Assembly (NCBI GenBank): GCA_000824845.1
Contig: CCNC01000179.1
Coordinates: forward strand, 84,964-148,963
DNA length: 64,000 nucleotides
Direction of reading: 5' to 3'
Origin: Mesorhizobium sp. ORS 3359
GTDB lineage: Bacteria; Pseudomonadota; Alphaproteobacteria; Rhizobiales; Rhizobiaceae
A program made the translations under genes and the position numbers. Positions within the stretch are counted from its first letter, which is position 1. Each line of letters opens with the position of its first letter. Below the pieces are notes generated by a model, which saw only the letters and a program-made list of their open reading frames with translations, ran no database searches and was not told the origin of the DNA. This document shows positions 51,085-59,684 of this stretch, one piece after another.

Positions 51085-51260
51085 TTGATCGAGACCGCGT
51101 TGAACCGGCGGTGGAAATCGACACGCTCAGCCCCGCACCGAGGGCATAGCCACGATGCCGATGGTGCGTTGTGCTCGCGAATCCATGCCTTGCCCGCTGA
51201 AAATGCGACAGGCGGCTTCGAGTGCCGGGGCCGCAGGAGCGCCCGTTGTGGTCCGAGGTT
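51085..51260 (-). pseudogene. Fragment of an AraC-family regulator gene
   Basis: On the - strand this stretch is clearly similar to the middle of the intact AraC gene at 56746-57624 (compare 56960-57130). Shared runs include TGCTCGCGAATCCATGCC and several motifs such as GACACGCTCA and ATGCGACAGGCGGC. Frameshifts and deletions break it. It lies between the two divergent nod boxes, so it is probably left from a duplication. Confidence 0.7.
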
Positions 51261-51283
51261 TACTGGACCCCAGGGGGATATGA

Positions 51284-51330
51284 ATCCACAGCGCGGATGG
51301 GATTTATCCAATCAATCAATTTGACTGATC
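51284..51330 (+). promoter_or_regulatory. nod box upstream of the second nodB
   Basis: ATCCACAGCGCGGATGGG at the left half and ATCCAATCAATCAATTTGAC at the right half match the 47-base consensus. It is oriented towards the nodA fragment and nodB copy at 51549-52358. Confidence 0.9.
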
Positions 51331-51548
51331 TGATTGAAAACTGCATTCATGGTCAGACTTCAACGCAAATTGAGCGAGGTACAAACGGGGGCCGGGAAAA
51401 ACGGCTCTGAACGAGTTCTTGTCCAATCACCTCAACAACTAACATGCACCACGTGGCTTTGCCGTTTCACTAAGTTTGGCGCCGTCGACCCGCTGGTGAC
51501 CGAATTATAGTCGCACCTCAGCAGGTGCGTTTGGAACAAGCTGGCGCC

Positions 51549-51698
51549 TCAATTCGACGTCGGGTCAACCCTTCAAAACGCGCTGCCCGATTTGCCCCAA
51601 AGCGCACGGAAAACGCAGCTGTCGCTGACACACCGGTTGAATGTTCAACGTCCGATTGGCCGGCCGGAGCGACAATCGACCGGAACGGACCAGAGCCA
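51549..51698 (+). pseudogene. nodA: 3' remnant of a second nodA
   Basis: The last 50 or so codons before the second nodB align with the NodA C terminus: ...TSDWPAGATIDRNGPEP against ...ISDWPAGEMIDRNGAEL. The upstream part keeps only DNA-level similarity. The stop is lost and the frame runs straight into nodB. The rest of nodA, between 51331 and 51548, is missing or unrecognisable. Confidence 0.75.
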
Positions 51699-52358
51699 AT
51701 GAAACATTCCGACTGGTTGTGGGATGTGCGCAGTGAGTGCGACGCCTGCATCGGCCACCGCAGTATATATTTGACTTTTGACGACGGTCCTCACCCGCTT
51801 TGTACACCGCAGATCTTGAATCTGCTCGCCGAACATCGGGTCCCGGCGACGTTCTTCGTCATTGGCACCTATGCCTTGGGCCAGCCGGAGCTAATTCAAA
51901 GAATGGTCGCGGAAGGGCACGAGGTAGGCAACCACACGATGACTCATCCGGACCTGTCTAGATGCGGGTTCGACGAAGTGCAGCGTGAAATATTTGACGC
52001 TAATGCGGCTATTATGATGGCTTGCCCGCAAGCATCAGTTCGGCACTTGCGCGCGCCATACGGGAGCTGGACCGAAGAGGTCTTTGCCGCGTCCGCCATC
52101 GCTGAACTGGCAGCTATCAAATGGTCGGTTGATCCGCGCGACTGGTCTTGCCCCGGGGTGGACACGATCGTCGATGCGGTGCTGGAATCGGCGAAGCCCG
52201 GCGCAATCGTCCGCTTGCACGACGGGTTTCCTCCCGACGAGTTGGTAGCCGTATCTGGTGCAGGTCTGCGCGATCAGACCGTCACGGCGGTATCCCGTCT
52301 AATCCCAGCTCTACTTGAGCGCGGATTCCAAATCCGCTCGCTTCCTCATTTTGATTGA
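51699..52358 (+). CDS. nodB: Second chitooligosaccharide deacetylase, NodB paralogue
   Basis: 219 residues, the same length as the nodB at 49458. Motifs are intact: IYLTFDDGPHPLCTP, NHTMTHPDLSR, RAPYGSWTE and RLHDGF. The ATG at 51699 sits where nodB begins relative to the nodA fragment. The N terminus (MKHSDWLWDVRSECDACIGHRS) differs from the first copy. All catalytic residues I can see are kept, so it may be functional. It lies behind its own nod box, with no nodC following. Confidence 0.92.
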   Translation: MKHSDWLWDVRSECDACIGHRSIYLTFDDGPHPLCTPQILNLLAEHRVPATFFVIGTYALGQPELIQRMVAEGHEVGNHTMTHPDLSRCGFDEVQREIFDANAAIMMACPQASVRHLRAPYGSWTEEVFAASAIAELAAIKWSVDPRDWSCPGVDTIVDAVLESAKPGAIVRLHDGFPPDELVAVSGAGLRDQTVTAVSRLIPALLERGFQIRSLPHFD

Positions 52359-52499
52359 AACGCACCGCCGGCCAACTCCGCGCTTTGGCCGCTGCTATCT
52401 ACGAGGGCACTCGTGCCGGTTGTCCGCGCAGCGATAATTTTCGTCAATTACCTTAGTCGGGGTTCGCGCCGCCTACTGGCGGTGTGCCCATTGCCGTTG
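52359..52499. other. No gene recognised
   Basis: Spacer between the second nodB and a nodA fragment on the other strand. Confidence 0.4.
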
Positions 52500-52704
52500 A
52501 CTATGCGCCCAATGGTGGCTGACCCTGTCGGAACCAGGCGCCTTCTGTGCGGGAGGGAGGTTTGTCGAGGCGCCATACGGAAAGGGGGAGCGCAGGCGAG
52601 TGCCCGCGAGAACGGTCGCCGGAAACTGGCGATCGAACCTCCCAACGCGTGCAAAACCCCACCGAAATTAACGATCGCTGCCGCCACGACACCAGATACT
52701 TCAC
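52500..52704 (-). pseudogene. nodA: nodA remnant downstream of the nodD-linked nod box
   Basis: On the - strand the translation contains HSPALPLSVWRLDKPPSRTEGAW, which aligns with the NodA segment RSTLHFALLDKPPTRIDDAL. DNA similarity to 50211-50300 (inverted gene) is visible, including GGTTTGTCGAG. No complete frame survives. It is the relic of a nodA divergent from nodD. Confidence 0.7.
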
Positions 52705-53000
52705 CTCTTCAGCCCGTCTGAGCCCAAGCAGGTCGCCTCGGCGGTGCGTCTGTCAACGACGACCAATCGCGGCTCCAAAGAGGCCATGGCGCACACAACA
52801 TGGCGTCGTTCGTCACTTTCGCCCTCAAAATCTGGTCGAGAACCCGCCCCGGATCCATCAAGCGCCGACGAAAAGTCACCGGATGGCGCAGGACTCTTGC
52901 AGCACATCTCCGGAGCTAATGAGCTTCCCCGGCTGCTTCACTTTGCCTCCCCGATTTGATTTGCATATAAAGGCACTTTTCACATATGGCGTCTCGTGAC
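52705..53000. other. Decayed region between nodA remnant and nod box
   Basis: No gene recognised. It presumably held the leader and 5' part of the lost nodA. Confidence 0.4.
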
Positions 53001-53046
53001 ATTGGTGAAATCTATTGCTTGGATGACATGCATCCATGCGCCAGAT
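53001..53046 (-). promoter_or_regulatory. nod box divergent from nodD
   Basis: On the - strand the right half is ATCCAAGCAATAGATTTCACCAAT and the left half contains GCATGGATG at the right spacing. It lies 10 bases from the nodD start and points away from it, the classic nodD-nodA divergent layout, but the gene it would drive is only a nodA relic. Confidence 0.88.
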
Positions 53047-53056
53047 TGGAATTGGA

Positions 53057-53968
53057 ATGCGGTTTAAGGGCCTTGATCTGAATCTCCTCGTCGCGCTCGA
53101 CGCTTTGATGGCCGAGCGTAACCTCACAGCGGCTGCTCGCAGTATCCACCTTAGCCAACCAGCCATGAGCGCGGCTGTCGCCCGGCTGCGCGGCTATTTT
53201 GGTGATGAGCTTTTTACAATGAGAGGCCGTGAACTCATCCCGACACCCCGAGCCGAGGCCCTCGCCTCGCCGGTCCGCGAGGCGCTGCTGCATGTACAGC
53301 TCTCGATTATTTCCTGGGAGGAATTTAACCCGCAGAAATCCGATCGCTGTTTTAGGGTCATGCTTTCCGATTACATGACGATCATTTTCTTTCAGAGGGT
53401 CATTGACCGTGTTGCACGAGAAGCCCCTTTCGTCAGCTTCGAACTCCTGCCTCTCGTTGACGATCTGGAAGAACTTTTCCGGCGCGGCGACGCCGATTTT
53501 GTGATACTGCCTGAATTGTTTCTGTTAAACGGGCACCCAAAAGCGAGGCTTTTCGACGATACACTCGCCTGTGTGGGCTGTCGGACAAACAAGGAACTGT
53601 CGGGAAAGTTCACGTTCGAGAAATATATGTCGATGGGGCACGTAATGGCCAGATTTGGGCGTTCGCAAAAGCCGTCCATTGACGAGTGGTTTTTGATCGA
53701 GCATGGCCTCAAGAGGCGGGCCGAGGTGGTCGTGCAAGGATTCAGCATGATCCCTTTGATGCTACCGGGCACCAGTCGCATTGGGACAATGCCCTTGAGG
53801 CTGGTTGAGCACTTCGCAAAAACGCTACCGCTGCGCGTCGTCGAACTTCCGCTCTCGTTGCCGGTGTTCACTCTGGCGTTGCAGTGGCCTGCGCTTCAGA
53901 ATGGCGATCCGGCAAGCATCTGGATGCGGAAGATTTTGCTGGAGGAGGCGTCTCGACTGGCGACATAG
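53057..53968 (+). CDS. nodD: LysR-family nodulation regulator NodD
   Basis: 303 residues. The N terminus MRFKGLDLNLLVALDALMAERNLTAAARSIHLSQPAMSAAVARLRGYFGDELF is the NodD HTH. The ligand domain includes WEEFNPQKSDRCFRVMLSDYMTIIFFQRVIDRVAREAP and WFLIEHGLKRRAEVVVQGFSMIPLMLPGTSRIGTMPLRLVE. It binds nod boxes and activates them with host flavonoids. ATG 53057 chosen; the frame is open to 53036. It is the only nodD seen here; other copies may lie elsewhere. Confidence 0.97.
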   Translation: MRFKGLDLNLLVALDALMAERNLTAAARSIHLSQPAMSAAVARLRGYFGDELFTMRGRELIPTPRAEALASPVREALLHVQLSIISWEEFNPQKSDRCFRVMLSDYMTIIFFQRVIDRVAREAPFVSFELLPLVDDLEELFRRGDADFVILPELFLLNGHPKARLFDDTLACVGCRTNKELSGKFTFEKYMSMGHVMARFGRSQKPSIDEWFLIEHGLKRRAEVVVQGFSMIPLMLPGTSRIGTMPLRLVEHFAKTLPLRVVELPLSLPVFTLALQWPALQNGDPASIWMRKILLEEASRLAT

Positions 53969-54086
53969 CCGAAGGCTGCGGTATGATTTGCACAACTTTG
54001 GATCTGCTCAGCGTTTCAGCGGCGTTCTTTGTCGCGAGTGGCCGCCTGTCATCTCCGCCAGGAGGCGCAACTGGACACTTGCCGGT
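53969..54086. other. nodD downstream spacer
   Basis: No gene; no clear terminator seen. Confidence 0.4.
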
Positions 54087-54330
54087 TCCCTGCCCGGCGC
54101 GGGCCGCAGATCAATACGAGCCAGTCGTTTCGCTGACGTAGAAGCCTCCCCGCTGAGTGGAGCCATCCCTGCTGCCGTCGGTGCCTATGAGGCCAGCGAC
54201 GGAGCAGTATCGGGGATGGTCGGCTCGCCTGCCTGCGCGGCATGGCCGGAATCGAGAGCAAGCTGGTCGGTCACTGCGCATTCGGGTCGATCACGACGTC
54301 GATAAGGCTACGCTGACCGGTGAAAAGGCG
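54087..54330 (+). mobile_element. Degenerate IS66-family orfA (tnpA) fragment
   Basis: Broken frames contain GAVSGMVGSPACAAW-like and RIRVDHDVDKATL segments, which resemble the C-terminal part of IS66 OrfA proteins. A diverged copy with the same order lies at 58815-59030. No intact frame and no terminal repeats were identified. Confidence 0.65.
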
Positions 54331-54545
54331 GCTCAAGCGAGAGCGGAACATGACTGCGTGTACCCTGATCGACTAGCGATACTATTTCCGGCGTCCTGAA
54401 ATTCCAGCACTCACAATGTACAGGAAAACGGATTTGTGAACGACGCCCTTCGAAATGCGTATTCCGGTGATGCTGGACGGCTATTCCAACCTGACGCCGG
54501 TCGCAAACAAATCGTTCGGAGTCCGCCTCGGGCATGCGCCCCCCC
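54331..54545. other. No gene recognised
   Basis: Spacer before the nodFE nod box; possibly more transposon debris. Confidence 0.4.
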
Positions 54546-54592
54546 ATCCATTTCTTGAATGCTTCTTATCCAAAATATCAATTTCCCTAATA
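54546..54592 (+). promoter_or_regulatory. nod box for nodFE
   Basis: ATCCATTTCTTGAATG (left half) and ATCCAAAATATCAATTTCCC (right half) match the nod box with correct spacing, 84 bases before nodF. Confidence 0.88.
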
Positions 54593-54676
54593 GCGCCGAA
54601 TTTTGCATCACAACAATGCTGATCTCTTTCGCGTCACCGAGATTCATGTCAGCCGCCAGACGGGAGCTTAAAAGGC

Positions 54677-54925
54677 ATGACTGACCAGCTTACGAATGAA
54701 ATCCTGGCGGAGATCCTCGAGCACGCTGAACTGGATGCGAATCCGATCACTCTTGAGACAAAGCTGACTGATTTGGGCATCCATTCGCTGGAAATGGCGG
54801 ACATCCTGTTTGATCTTGGGAAGAAACACGGGATCCAGATCGAATCGGACACCACTGACGCCTGGAGCAATTTGCAGAATGTGGGCAGCGTGGTCGAGGC
54901 CGTCCGTGCGCTTGATGAGCACTGA
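54677..54925 (+). CDS. nodF: Acyl carrier protein NodF
   Basis: 82 residues, ACP fold. The 4'-phosphopantetheine serine lies in LTDLGIHSLEMADILFDLG (a HSLEM variant of DSL) near residue 37. It is more divergent from housekeeping AcpP than usual ACPs, as NodF is. It carries the growing polyunsaturated fatty acid for Nod factor. GGGAGCTTAAAAGGC precedes the start. Two bases separate it from nodE. Confidence 0.95.
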   Translation: MTDQLTNEILAEILEHAELDANPITLETKLTDLGIHSLEMADILFDLGKKHGIQIESDTTDAWSNLQNVGSVVEAVRALDEH

Positions 54926-54927
54926 CG

Positions 54928-56136
54928 ATGAACAAGCGCGTTGTTATCACCGGCATAGGCGGGATTTGTGGGCTCGGCAGCTGTGCTGCCGATATTTGGG
55001 CCGCCATGTGCGAGGGCCGTTCAGCAATCGGCGTGTTGAGCAGTCCCTCCCTGCACGACATCACCGCGCGCACGGGATGCGCGATCCGCAATCTTCCTCA
55101 GCATGAGATCGACCGTAAGCAAATTCTTTCGATGGATCGGTTCAGCGTGCTTGCTGTGCTTGCCGCTCGCGAAGCAGTCCAGCAATCAGGGCTGACCGCG
55201 TCTGACACAAACCGCTATCGCCTTGGTGCGACGGTCGGCGTGGGCGTCTGCGGATGGGAGGCGATTGAGCAAGATTACCGGGCTATGCTGCTCCACGGCA
55301 GAAAGAGGACCGGGGCCTTCACCGCGCCCAAGGTCATGCCGGGCGCTGCTGCTGGACATGTCAGCATGGACCTTGGACTGCGCGGTCCCGTCTACGGCGT
55401 CACTTCGGCTTGTTCCTCCTCTAACCATGCCATTGCCTCCGCCGTCGACCAGATCAGGTGTGGCCGCGCTGATGTGATGGTGGCAGGTGGCGCCGATGCG
55501 CCATTGATTTGGGGAGTAGTGAAATCGTGGGAGGCTATGCGAGTGCTATCGCCTGACACTTGCCGGCCTTTTTCCGCGAACAGGCAGGGCGCTGTTCTCG
55601 GCGAAGGCGCAGGCATGATAGTCTTGGAAAGTTACGACCATGCCCGCGCCAGAGGCGCTGAAATATTGGCGGAATTGGCCGGTGCGGGCCTTTCGGCCGA
55701 CGCTTTCGACATCGCGGCACAGACCATTGACGGTCCCGAGGCTGCGATCCGCGCTTGTCTAGCCGACGCGGCTCTGGTCCCGGAGGAGGTCGATTACCTG
55801 AACGCTCACGGCACCGGCACTAAGCGAAACGATCAGATAGAGACCGCAGCAATCAAACGAGCGTTCGGCGACCACGCCTATCGAATGTCGGTATCCTCGA
55901 CTAAATCGGTGCATGCCCACTGCCTCGGGGCCTCGGGTGCACTGGAGCTGATCGCCTGCGTGATGGCAATTCGGGATGGCATCGTACCGCCTACCGTTAA
56001 CTATGAGGAACCAGATCCAGATTGCGATCTAGACGTTACCCCCAACGTGGCACGGGAGCGGAAAGTCAAGGTGACCCTATCCAATAGTTTTGCGTTCGCG
56101 GGCACCAATGCGGTGCTAGCCATCAAGGCGGCGTGA
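54928..56136 (+). CDS. nodE: Beta-ketoacyl synthase NodE
   Basis: 402 residues, KAS II-like. Active-site cysteine in VTSACSSSNHAIASAVD near 160, histidines in LNAHGTGTKRND near 293 and VHAHCLGASGALELI near 328. With NodF it makes the alpha,beta-unsaturated acyl chain that contributes to host range. No truncation. GACG precedes the ATG directly after nodF, so translation is coupled. Confidence 0.96.
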   Translation: MNKRVVITGIGGICGLGSCAADIWAAMCEGRSAIGVLSSPSLHDITARTGCAIRNLPQHEIDRKQILSMDRFSVLAVLAAREAVQQSGLTASDTNRYRLGATVGVGVCGWEAIEQDYRAMLLHGRKRTGAFTAPKVMPGAAAGHVSMDLGLRGPVYGVTSACSSSNHAIASAVDQIRCGRADVMVAGGADAPLIWGVVKSWEAMRVLSPDTCRPFSANRQGAVLGEGAGMIVLESYDHARARGAEILAELAGAGLSADAFDIAAQTIDGPEAAIRACLADAALVPEEVDYLNAHGTGTKRNDQIETAAIKRAFGDHAYRMSVSSTKSVHAHCLGASGALELIACVMAIRDGIVPPTVNYEEPDPDCDLDVTPNVARERKVKVTLSNSFAFAGTNAVLAIKAA

Positions 56137-56745
56137 TTGTTTCGATCCATGACGATATTGGTTGCGGGCAATCGTGAAGTGGGTCGTCGTCCCTGCCCGG
56201 ATCGTGGAGCAAAACTCGCGGCAGCGATCAAGAAATAGCCTGGAGAGCAGATCCGGAAAAGTGCTTGGCGCTTCCTGGATTGCGAATGGGCTTATCAGCT
56301 CAGGCAGCTCGGTCGGGTGTCCGTATGGATGCCCGGCCGATTTCTTGCGCGGTATCGATAAACGAGCGTAGCCATTTTGCTGCGGTTCTTCGTCGGCGCG
56401 TCCCACACTCGCGGTTAGCCCGGAAACTTGTCGATCACCGCGCGTTGGCGGAGCGGCTTCATCTTGGCGCGCGCAGAGCAATCGCGCGGGCTTCGGCCGG
56501 ATCGAATCCACAGCATGTCGCGATGTCGATCAGCACGTCGACGGCGGCGATATTTCGCATCGAGGAAAGGACCTTGCTGATTGCGACTGCGAGCCGATAT
56601 TGCGTTCCGCGTTCGCGCGCGGCCAGGATCTGGATCATCTGGGCGCCCATCATGCGCTACATGAGGAGAAGGCAAAGCAACTGCACAACTCGCCGTGAGC
56701 TTTTCCGCTCGCCCCACGAGGGTTCCTGCTTGTGCTCGGCCGGAT
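56137..56745. other. Region with a possible small remnant ORF
   Basis: About 600 bases. A - strand frame at 56459-56653 (MMGAQMIQILAARERGTQYRLAVAISKVL...FDPAEARAIALRAPR) has protein-like composition but was not recognised. It may be part of a decayed gene extending to about 56780. Confidence 0.35.
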
Positions 56746-57624
56746 CTATGGCGCTGGAGCAACGATGCTTTGCCTCCCGGCATCCTGCCGGGGTGGGGCG
56801 CCGAATAGCCGCTTATACTCGCGGCTGAACTGCGAGACGCTTTCGTAGCCGACCGCGTAGGCCACCGTCGCGGCTTCCGAGCGCTTCGTTATCAGGCGTC
56901 GACGTGCGTCATGCAGGCGGATGTGCTTCTGGTACTGCAGCGGGCTCAATCCAGTAATGGCCTTGAAGCGGCGATGGAAAGCCGACACGCTCATGCCGGC
57001 TACGGTCGCCATGGCCTCTATGCTCAGATGCTGCGCGTAGTGCTCGCGAATCCATGCCATTGCCCGTCGGATATGCGACAGGCGGCTGCCGGTGCCGGCC
57101 AGCTGTCGGAGCAGCGCCCCCTGTGGTCCCATGAGGAGGCGGAACATGAGCTCGTGCTCCCTGTGACGCGCCATGACCGCAATTTCGCTTGGTCGGTCCA
57201 GAAGTTCCGCAAAGCGTCGCCAGGCCTCGATGAGTGCCGGCCCTGCCGGGCTATATCCGAACCCTTTGTCCATCGGCGGTTCCGGCATGCCGCCCATCTC
57301 CAGAAGCAGCGTCGAGATCACCTCCGGATCGATATAGAGGTTAAGGGCAACATAAGGCTGGTCGGATGAAGCCTCGCTAATCTGCCCCATGGCAGCCAGT
57401 TCGGCCGCCACCACCATGCAGTAGCCGGCGCCGTACTCCAGCACCTGGTCGCCGATGAAGACCTGCTTGGACCCTTGCAGCACGAAGCAGACCACCGGGT
57501 CGTAGACCAACCAGCCGGGCTCCGAGGGCCGGTCGAAGGTGCTTACGCTGACCCGCGGCATTTTCGACTGCGGCCTGCCGGCATGGCGCAGGGCAATGGC
57601 TTTGAGTTGGGCGAGATCTGTCAT
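56746..57624 (-). CDS. AraC-family transcriptional regulator
   Basis: 292 residues. N-terminal AraC_N-type cupin domain (VSTFDRPSEPGWLVYDPVVCFVLQGSKQVFIGDQVLEYGAG). The C-terminal double HTH has LSIEAMATVAGMSVSAFHRRFKAITGLSPLQYQKHIRLHDARRRLI and AYAVGYESVSQFSREYKRLFGAPP. It is divergent from an aldo-keto reductase across 132 bases, so it likely controls that gene. High G/C codon use suggests a chromosomal passenger. A decayed copy of its middle is at 51085-51260. Confidence 0.93.
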   Translation of the reverse strand: MTDLAQLKAIALRHAGRPQSKMPRVSVSTFDRPSEPGWLVYDPVVCFVLQGSKQVFIGDQVLEYGAGYCMVVAAELAAMGQISEASSDQPYVALNLYIDPEVISTLLLEMGGMPEPPMDKGFGYSPAGPALIEAWRRFAELLDRPSEIAVMARHREHELMFRLLMGPQGALLRQLAGTGSRLSHIRRAMAWIREHYAQHLSIEAMATVAGMSVSAFHRRFKAITGLSPLQYQKHIRLHDARRRLITKRSEAATVAYAVGYESVSQFSREYKRLFGAPPRQDAGRQSIVAPAP

Positions 57625-57756
57625 GAGACCATCTGCTCGGGTTCACCTGGAAACGTCAAGCGATCGGCAGGATTAGGCAATGGACCGGCAGGATCGGGCA
57701 TCGCTCGGTCGCGTGTGAGAAGCGACACTGGGACATAGCAGGAAAGGACATTCACG

Positions 57757-58707
57757 ATGCAGCAGCGCAAGCTTGGCCGCCACGGCCTCATAGTCGGTGC
57801 CATTGGTTACGGTGCCATGGGCACCGCCATCGGCTACGGCCCCAGCGACGACAAGGAATCGATCGCGGCCATCCGGCGCGCTCATGAACTGGGCGTCACC
57901 CACTTCGACACTGCCCGCATGTATGGCTGGGGTGAAGGCGAGAAGCTGCTCGGCATTGCCCTGCGGCCGATCCGCAACCAGGTGACGATCGCCACCAAGT
58001 TCGGCCTGACCGAAAGCTATGCTCCCGACTCTCGGCCGGAGACCATCCGCCAGGTCGTGGACTCTAGCCTCAGGAATCTGGGCGTCGAGACCATCGATCT
58101 GCTTTACCAGCACATCCCCGACCCCAATATCCCGATCGAAGACGTCGTGGGCGTGATGCAGGAGTTCGTCCAGGCGGGCAAGGTGAGGTATCTCGGCCTC
58201 TCCAACTCGGACGAGGACACCATCCGTCGTGCCAGCGCTGTCGCGCCCATCTCGGTGCAGCAATACCAGTACTCCATCTTCGCCAGGGATGTGGAGCCGC
58301 TGCTGCCGGTCCTTGAAGAATTGGGCATTGGCCTGGTTGCATATTCACCGCTGGCGCGTGGGTTCCTCACCGGCCAGGTAAGATCGCGCGATCACTACGC
58401 CGCCGACGACTTCCGGCAGAATCTCGGATGGTGGGCGCCAGGGAATTTCGGCAAGAACATGGAGATCGCGGAGGAGCTCACCTCACTCGCTACGGCCAAA
58501 GGCATCAGCCTCTCTCAGCTTGCCTTGGCCTGGCTGCTAGCGCGAAAGGACTACATCGTCCCGATCCCAGGGGCTCGCAACCCGCTACGTGTGGCGGAGA
58601 ACATTTCGGCTGCCGAACTCATACTGACGGATACTGATCTCAAGCGGATTGACGAGATCGCGCCGAGCGGGGGCGTCGGCGGACGCATCTGGGAGGATCA
58701 AGGGTAA
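57757..58707 (+). CDS. Aldo/keto reductase
   Basis: 316 residues, AKR TIM barrel. Catalytic residues: DTARMYGWGEGEKLLG (D, Y), VTIATKFGL (K) and LLYQHIPDP (H). The cofactor end shows PIPGARNPLRVAENISA. NADPH-dependent reduction of aldehydes or ketones; specific substrate unknown. AGGAAAGGA precedes the start. Divergent from the AraC gene. Confidence 0.93.
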   Translation: MQQRKLGRHGLIVGAIGYGAMGTAIGYGPSDDKESIAAIRRAHELGVTHFDTARMYGWGEGEKLLGIALRPIRNQVTIATKFGLTESYAPDSRPETIRQVVDSSLRNLGVETIDLLYQHIPDPNIPIEDVVGVMQEFVQAGKVRYLGLSNSDEDTIRRASAVAPISVQQYQYSIFARDVEPLLPVLEELGIGLVAYSPLARGFLTGQVRSRDHYAADDFRQNLGWWAPGNFGKNMEIAEELTSLATAKGISLSQLALAWLLARKDYIVPIPGARNPLRVAENISAAELILTDTDLKRIDEIAPSGGVGGRIWEDQG

Positions 58708-58739
58708 GCTTAGCCATCCGACAGAAGGGGCCCGGACAA

Positions 58740-58815
58740 CCCGATTTGGCCCAAAGCGCACGCATACGCAGCTGTCACCGATTGAAATGTTCAATGGCTG
58801 ATTGGCCCGCTAGCG
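58740..58815 (+). pseudogene. nodA: Second 3'-end nodA fragment
   Basis: GATTTGGCCCAAAGCGCACG and ACGCAGCTGTC repeat, with divergence, the sequence at 51590-51680 that precedes the second nodB and corresponds to the decayed nodA 3' end. No protein frame remains. Confidence 0.55.
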
Positions 58816-59030
58816 TGACGGTTAGGGAAGTTGCGCGGGCCGCAGATCATACGAATCAGCTGTCTCGCTGGCGTAGAGCTTTCCCGCTGAGAGGTGCCAG
58901 CCGTGCTGCCGTTGGTGCCTGTAAGGCCAGCGTCGGAGCAGATTGGGAAACGCCTGCCGGCACGGCATGGCATGAATCGAGATCGCGCTGGTTGGCCGCA
59001 GTTGCATCCGGGTCGACCCCTTGAAGCACT
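58815..59030 (+). mobile_element. Degenerate IS66-family orfA (tnpA) fragment
   Basis: Contains VTVREVARAADHTNQLSRWRRAF, typical of the IS66 OrfA HTH, then the diverged linker and a C-terminal IEIALVGRSCIRVDP frame. It parallels the fragment at 54087-54330. Frameshifts are present. Confidence 0.7.
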
Positions 59031-59116
59031 GCGACTCGTTTCCAGTCAGCCTGCGGGGCAGCGGGGCGTAGAGCCAATCCAGCTTCGAGGGTGTGATGTG
59101 GCGCGCTACCCAAGAC

Positions 59117-59163
59117 ATCCAAGGAGTGAATGCATGATATCCAATCAATCGATTTTACAAATT
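59117..59163 (+). promoter_or_regulatory. nod box upstream of the RTX remnant and type I secretion genes
   Basis: ATCCAAGGAGTGAATGCATG (left) and ATCCAATCAATCGATTTTAC (right) match the consensus closely. Downstream are the RTX remnant (59214) and, further on, the type I secretion pair (59685, 61510). Confidence 0.9.
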
Positions 59164-59213
59164 CGAGCAGCGACACAAGAGTGCTATGAAACCAATCGCG
59201 AGGAGCATATGCG

Positions 59214-59600
59214 GTGGCAAAGCCTATCGAAGCTAGGCCCGCAGCCAATACCCCGTACGGCAGTAGCGGTGACGAATTAATCTTAGATTTCTCCAAGGTA
59301 ATGCTCGGATCGACAACCGTGCTGGCTCAAACTCCATCTCGGCCGGTCGGGGCGTCGACCGAGCCTTCGGCGGGACGGATAACGACAAAGTCTTCGGCGT
59401 AGAGGGCTTAATTATCTTTTCGGCTACGGTTGAAATAAACCTCGCATGGAGGATGACGACTGAGCGCTGTTAACAGTGTGGCAGACATCGAGGCGTTGCA
59501 TCTGACTGGGTCCTACTTCACTTTCGTCTCCTCCAAGACGCCAGGACTAAGCATTCCCGCGCTGAGCATCCGCCGTATGTCAGGAGTTAGTGCCGTGACG
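59214..59600 (+). pseudogene. Decayed RTX-like secreted protein gene
   Basis: A GTG at 59214 behind GAGGAG opens a 62-codon frame containing GDELILDFSKVMLGSTTVL. Other frames continue with FGGTDNDKVFGVEGLIIFSATV and then VNSVADIEALHLTGSYFTF. Read together these look like one RTX-type protein broken by frameshifts. Position between a nod box and a type I secretion ABC gene supports a former substrate gene. A functional short protein of 62 residues cannot be excluded. Confidence 0.5.
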
Positions 59601-59684
59601 TAGGCCGGTTCTACGTGCCTATAAAATGGCAGATCCGAGCCCCGACGGTGCTAATGAACGAAGGCCTTTCTTAGGGGTCTCTTC

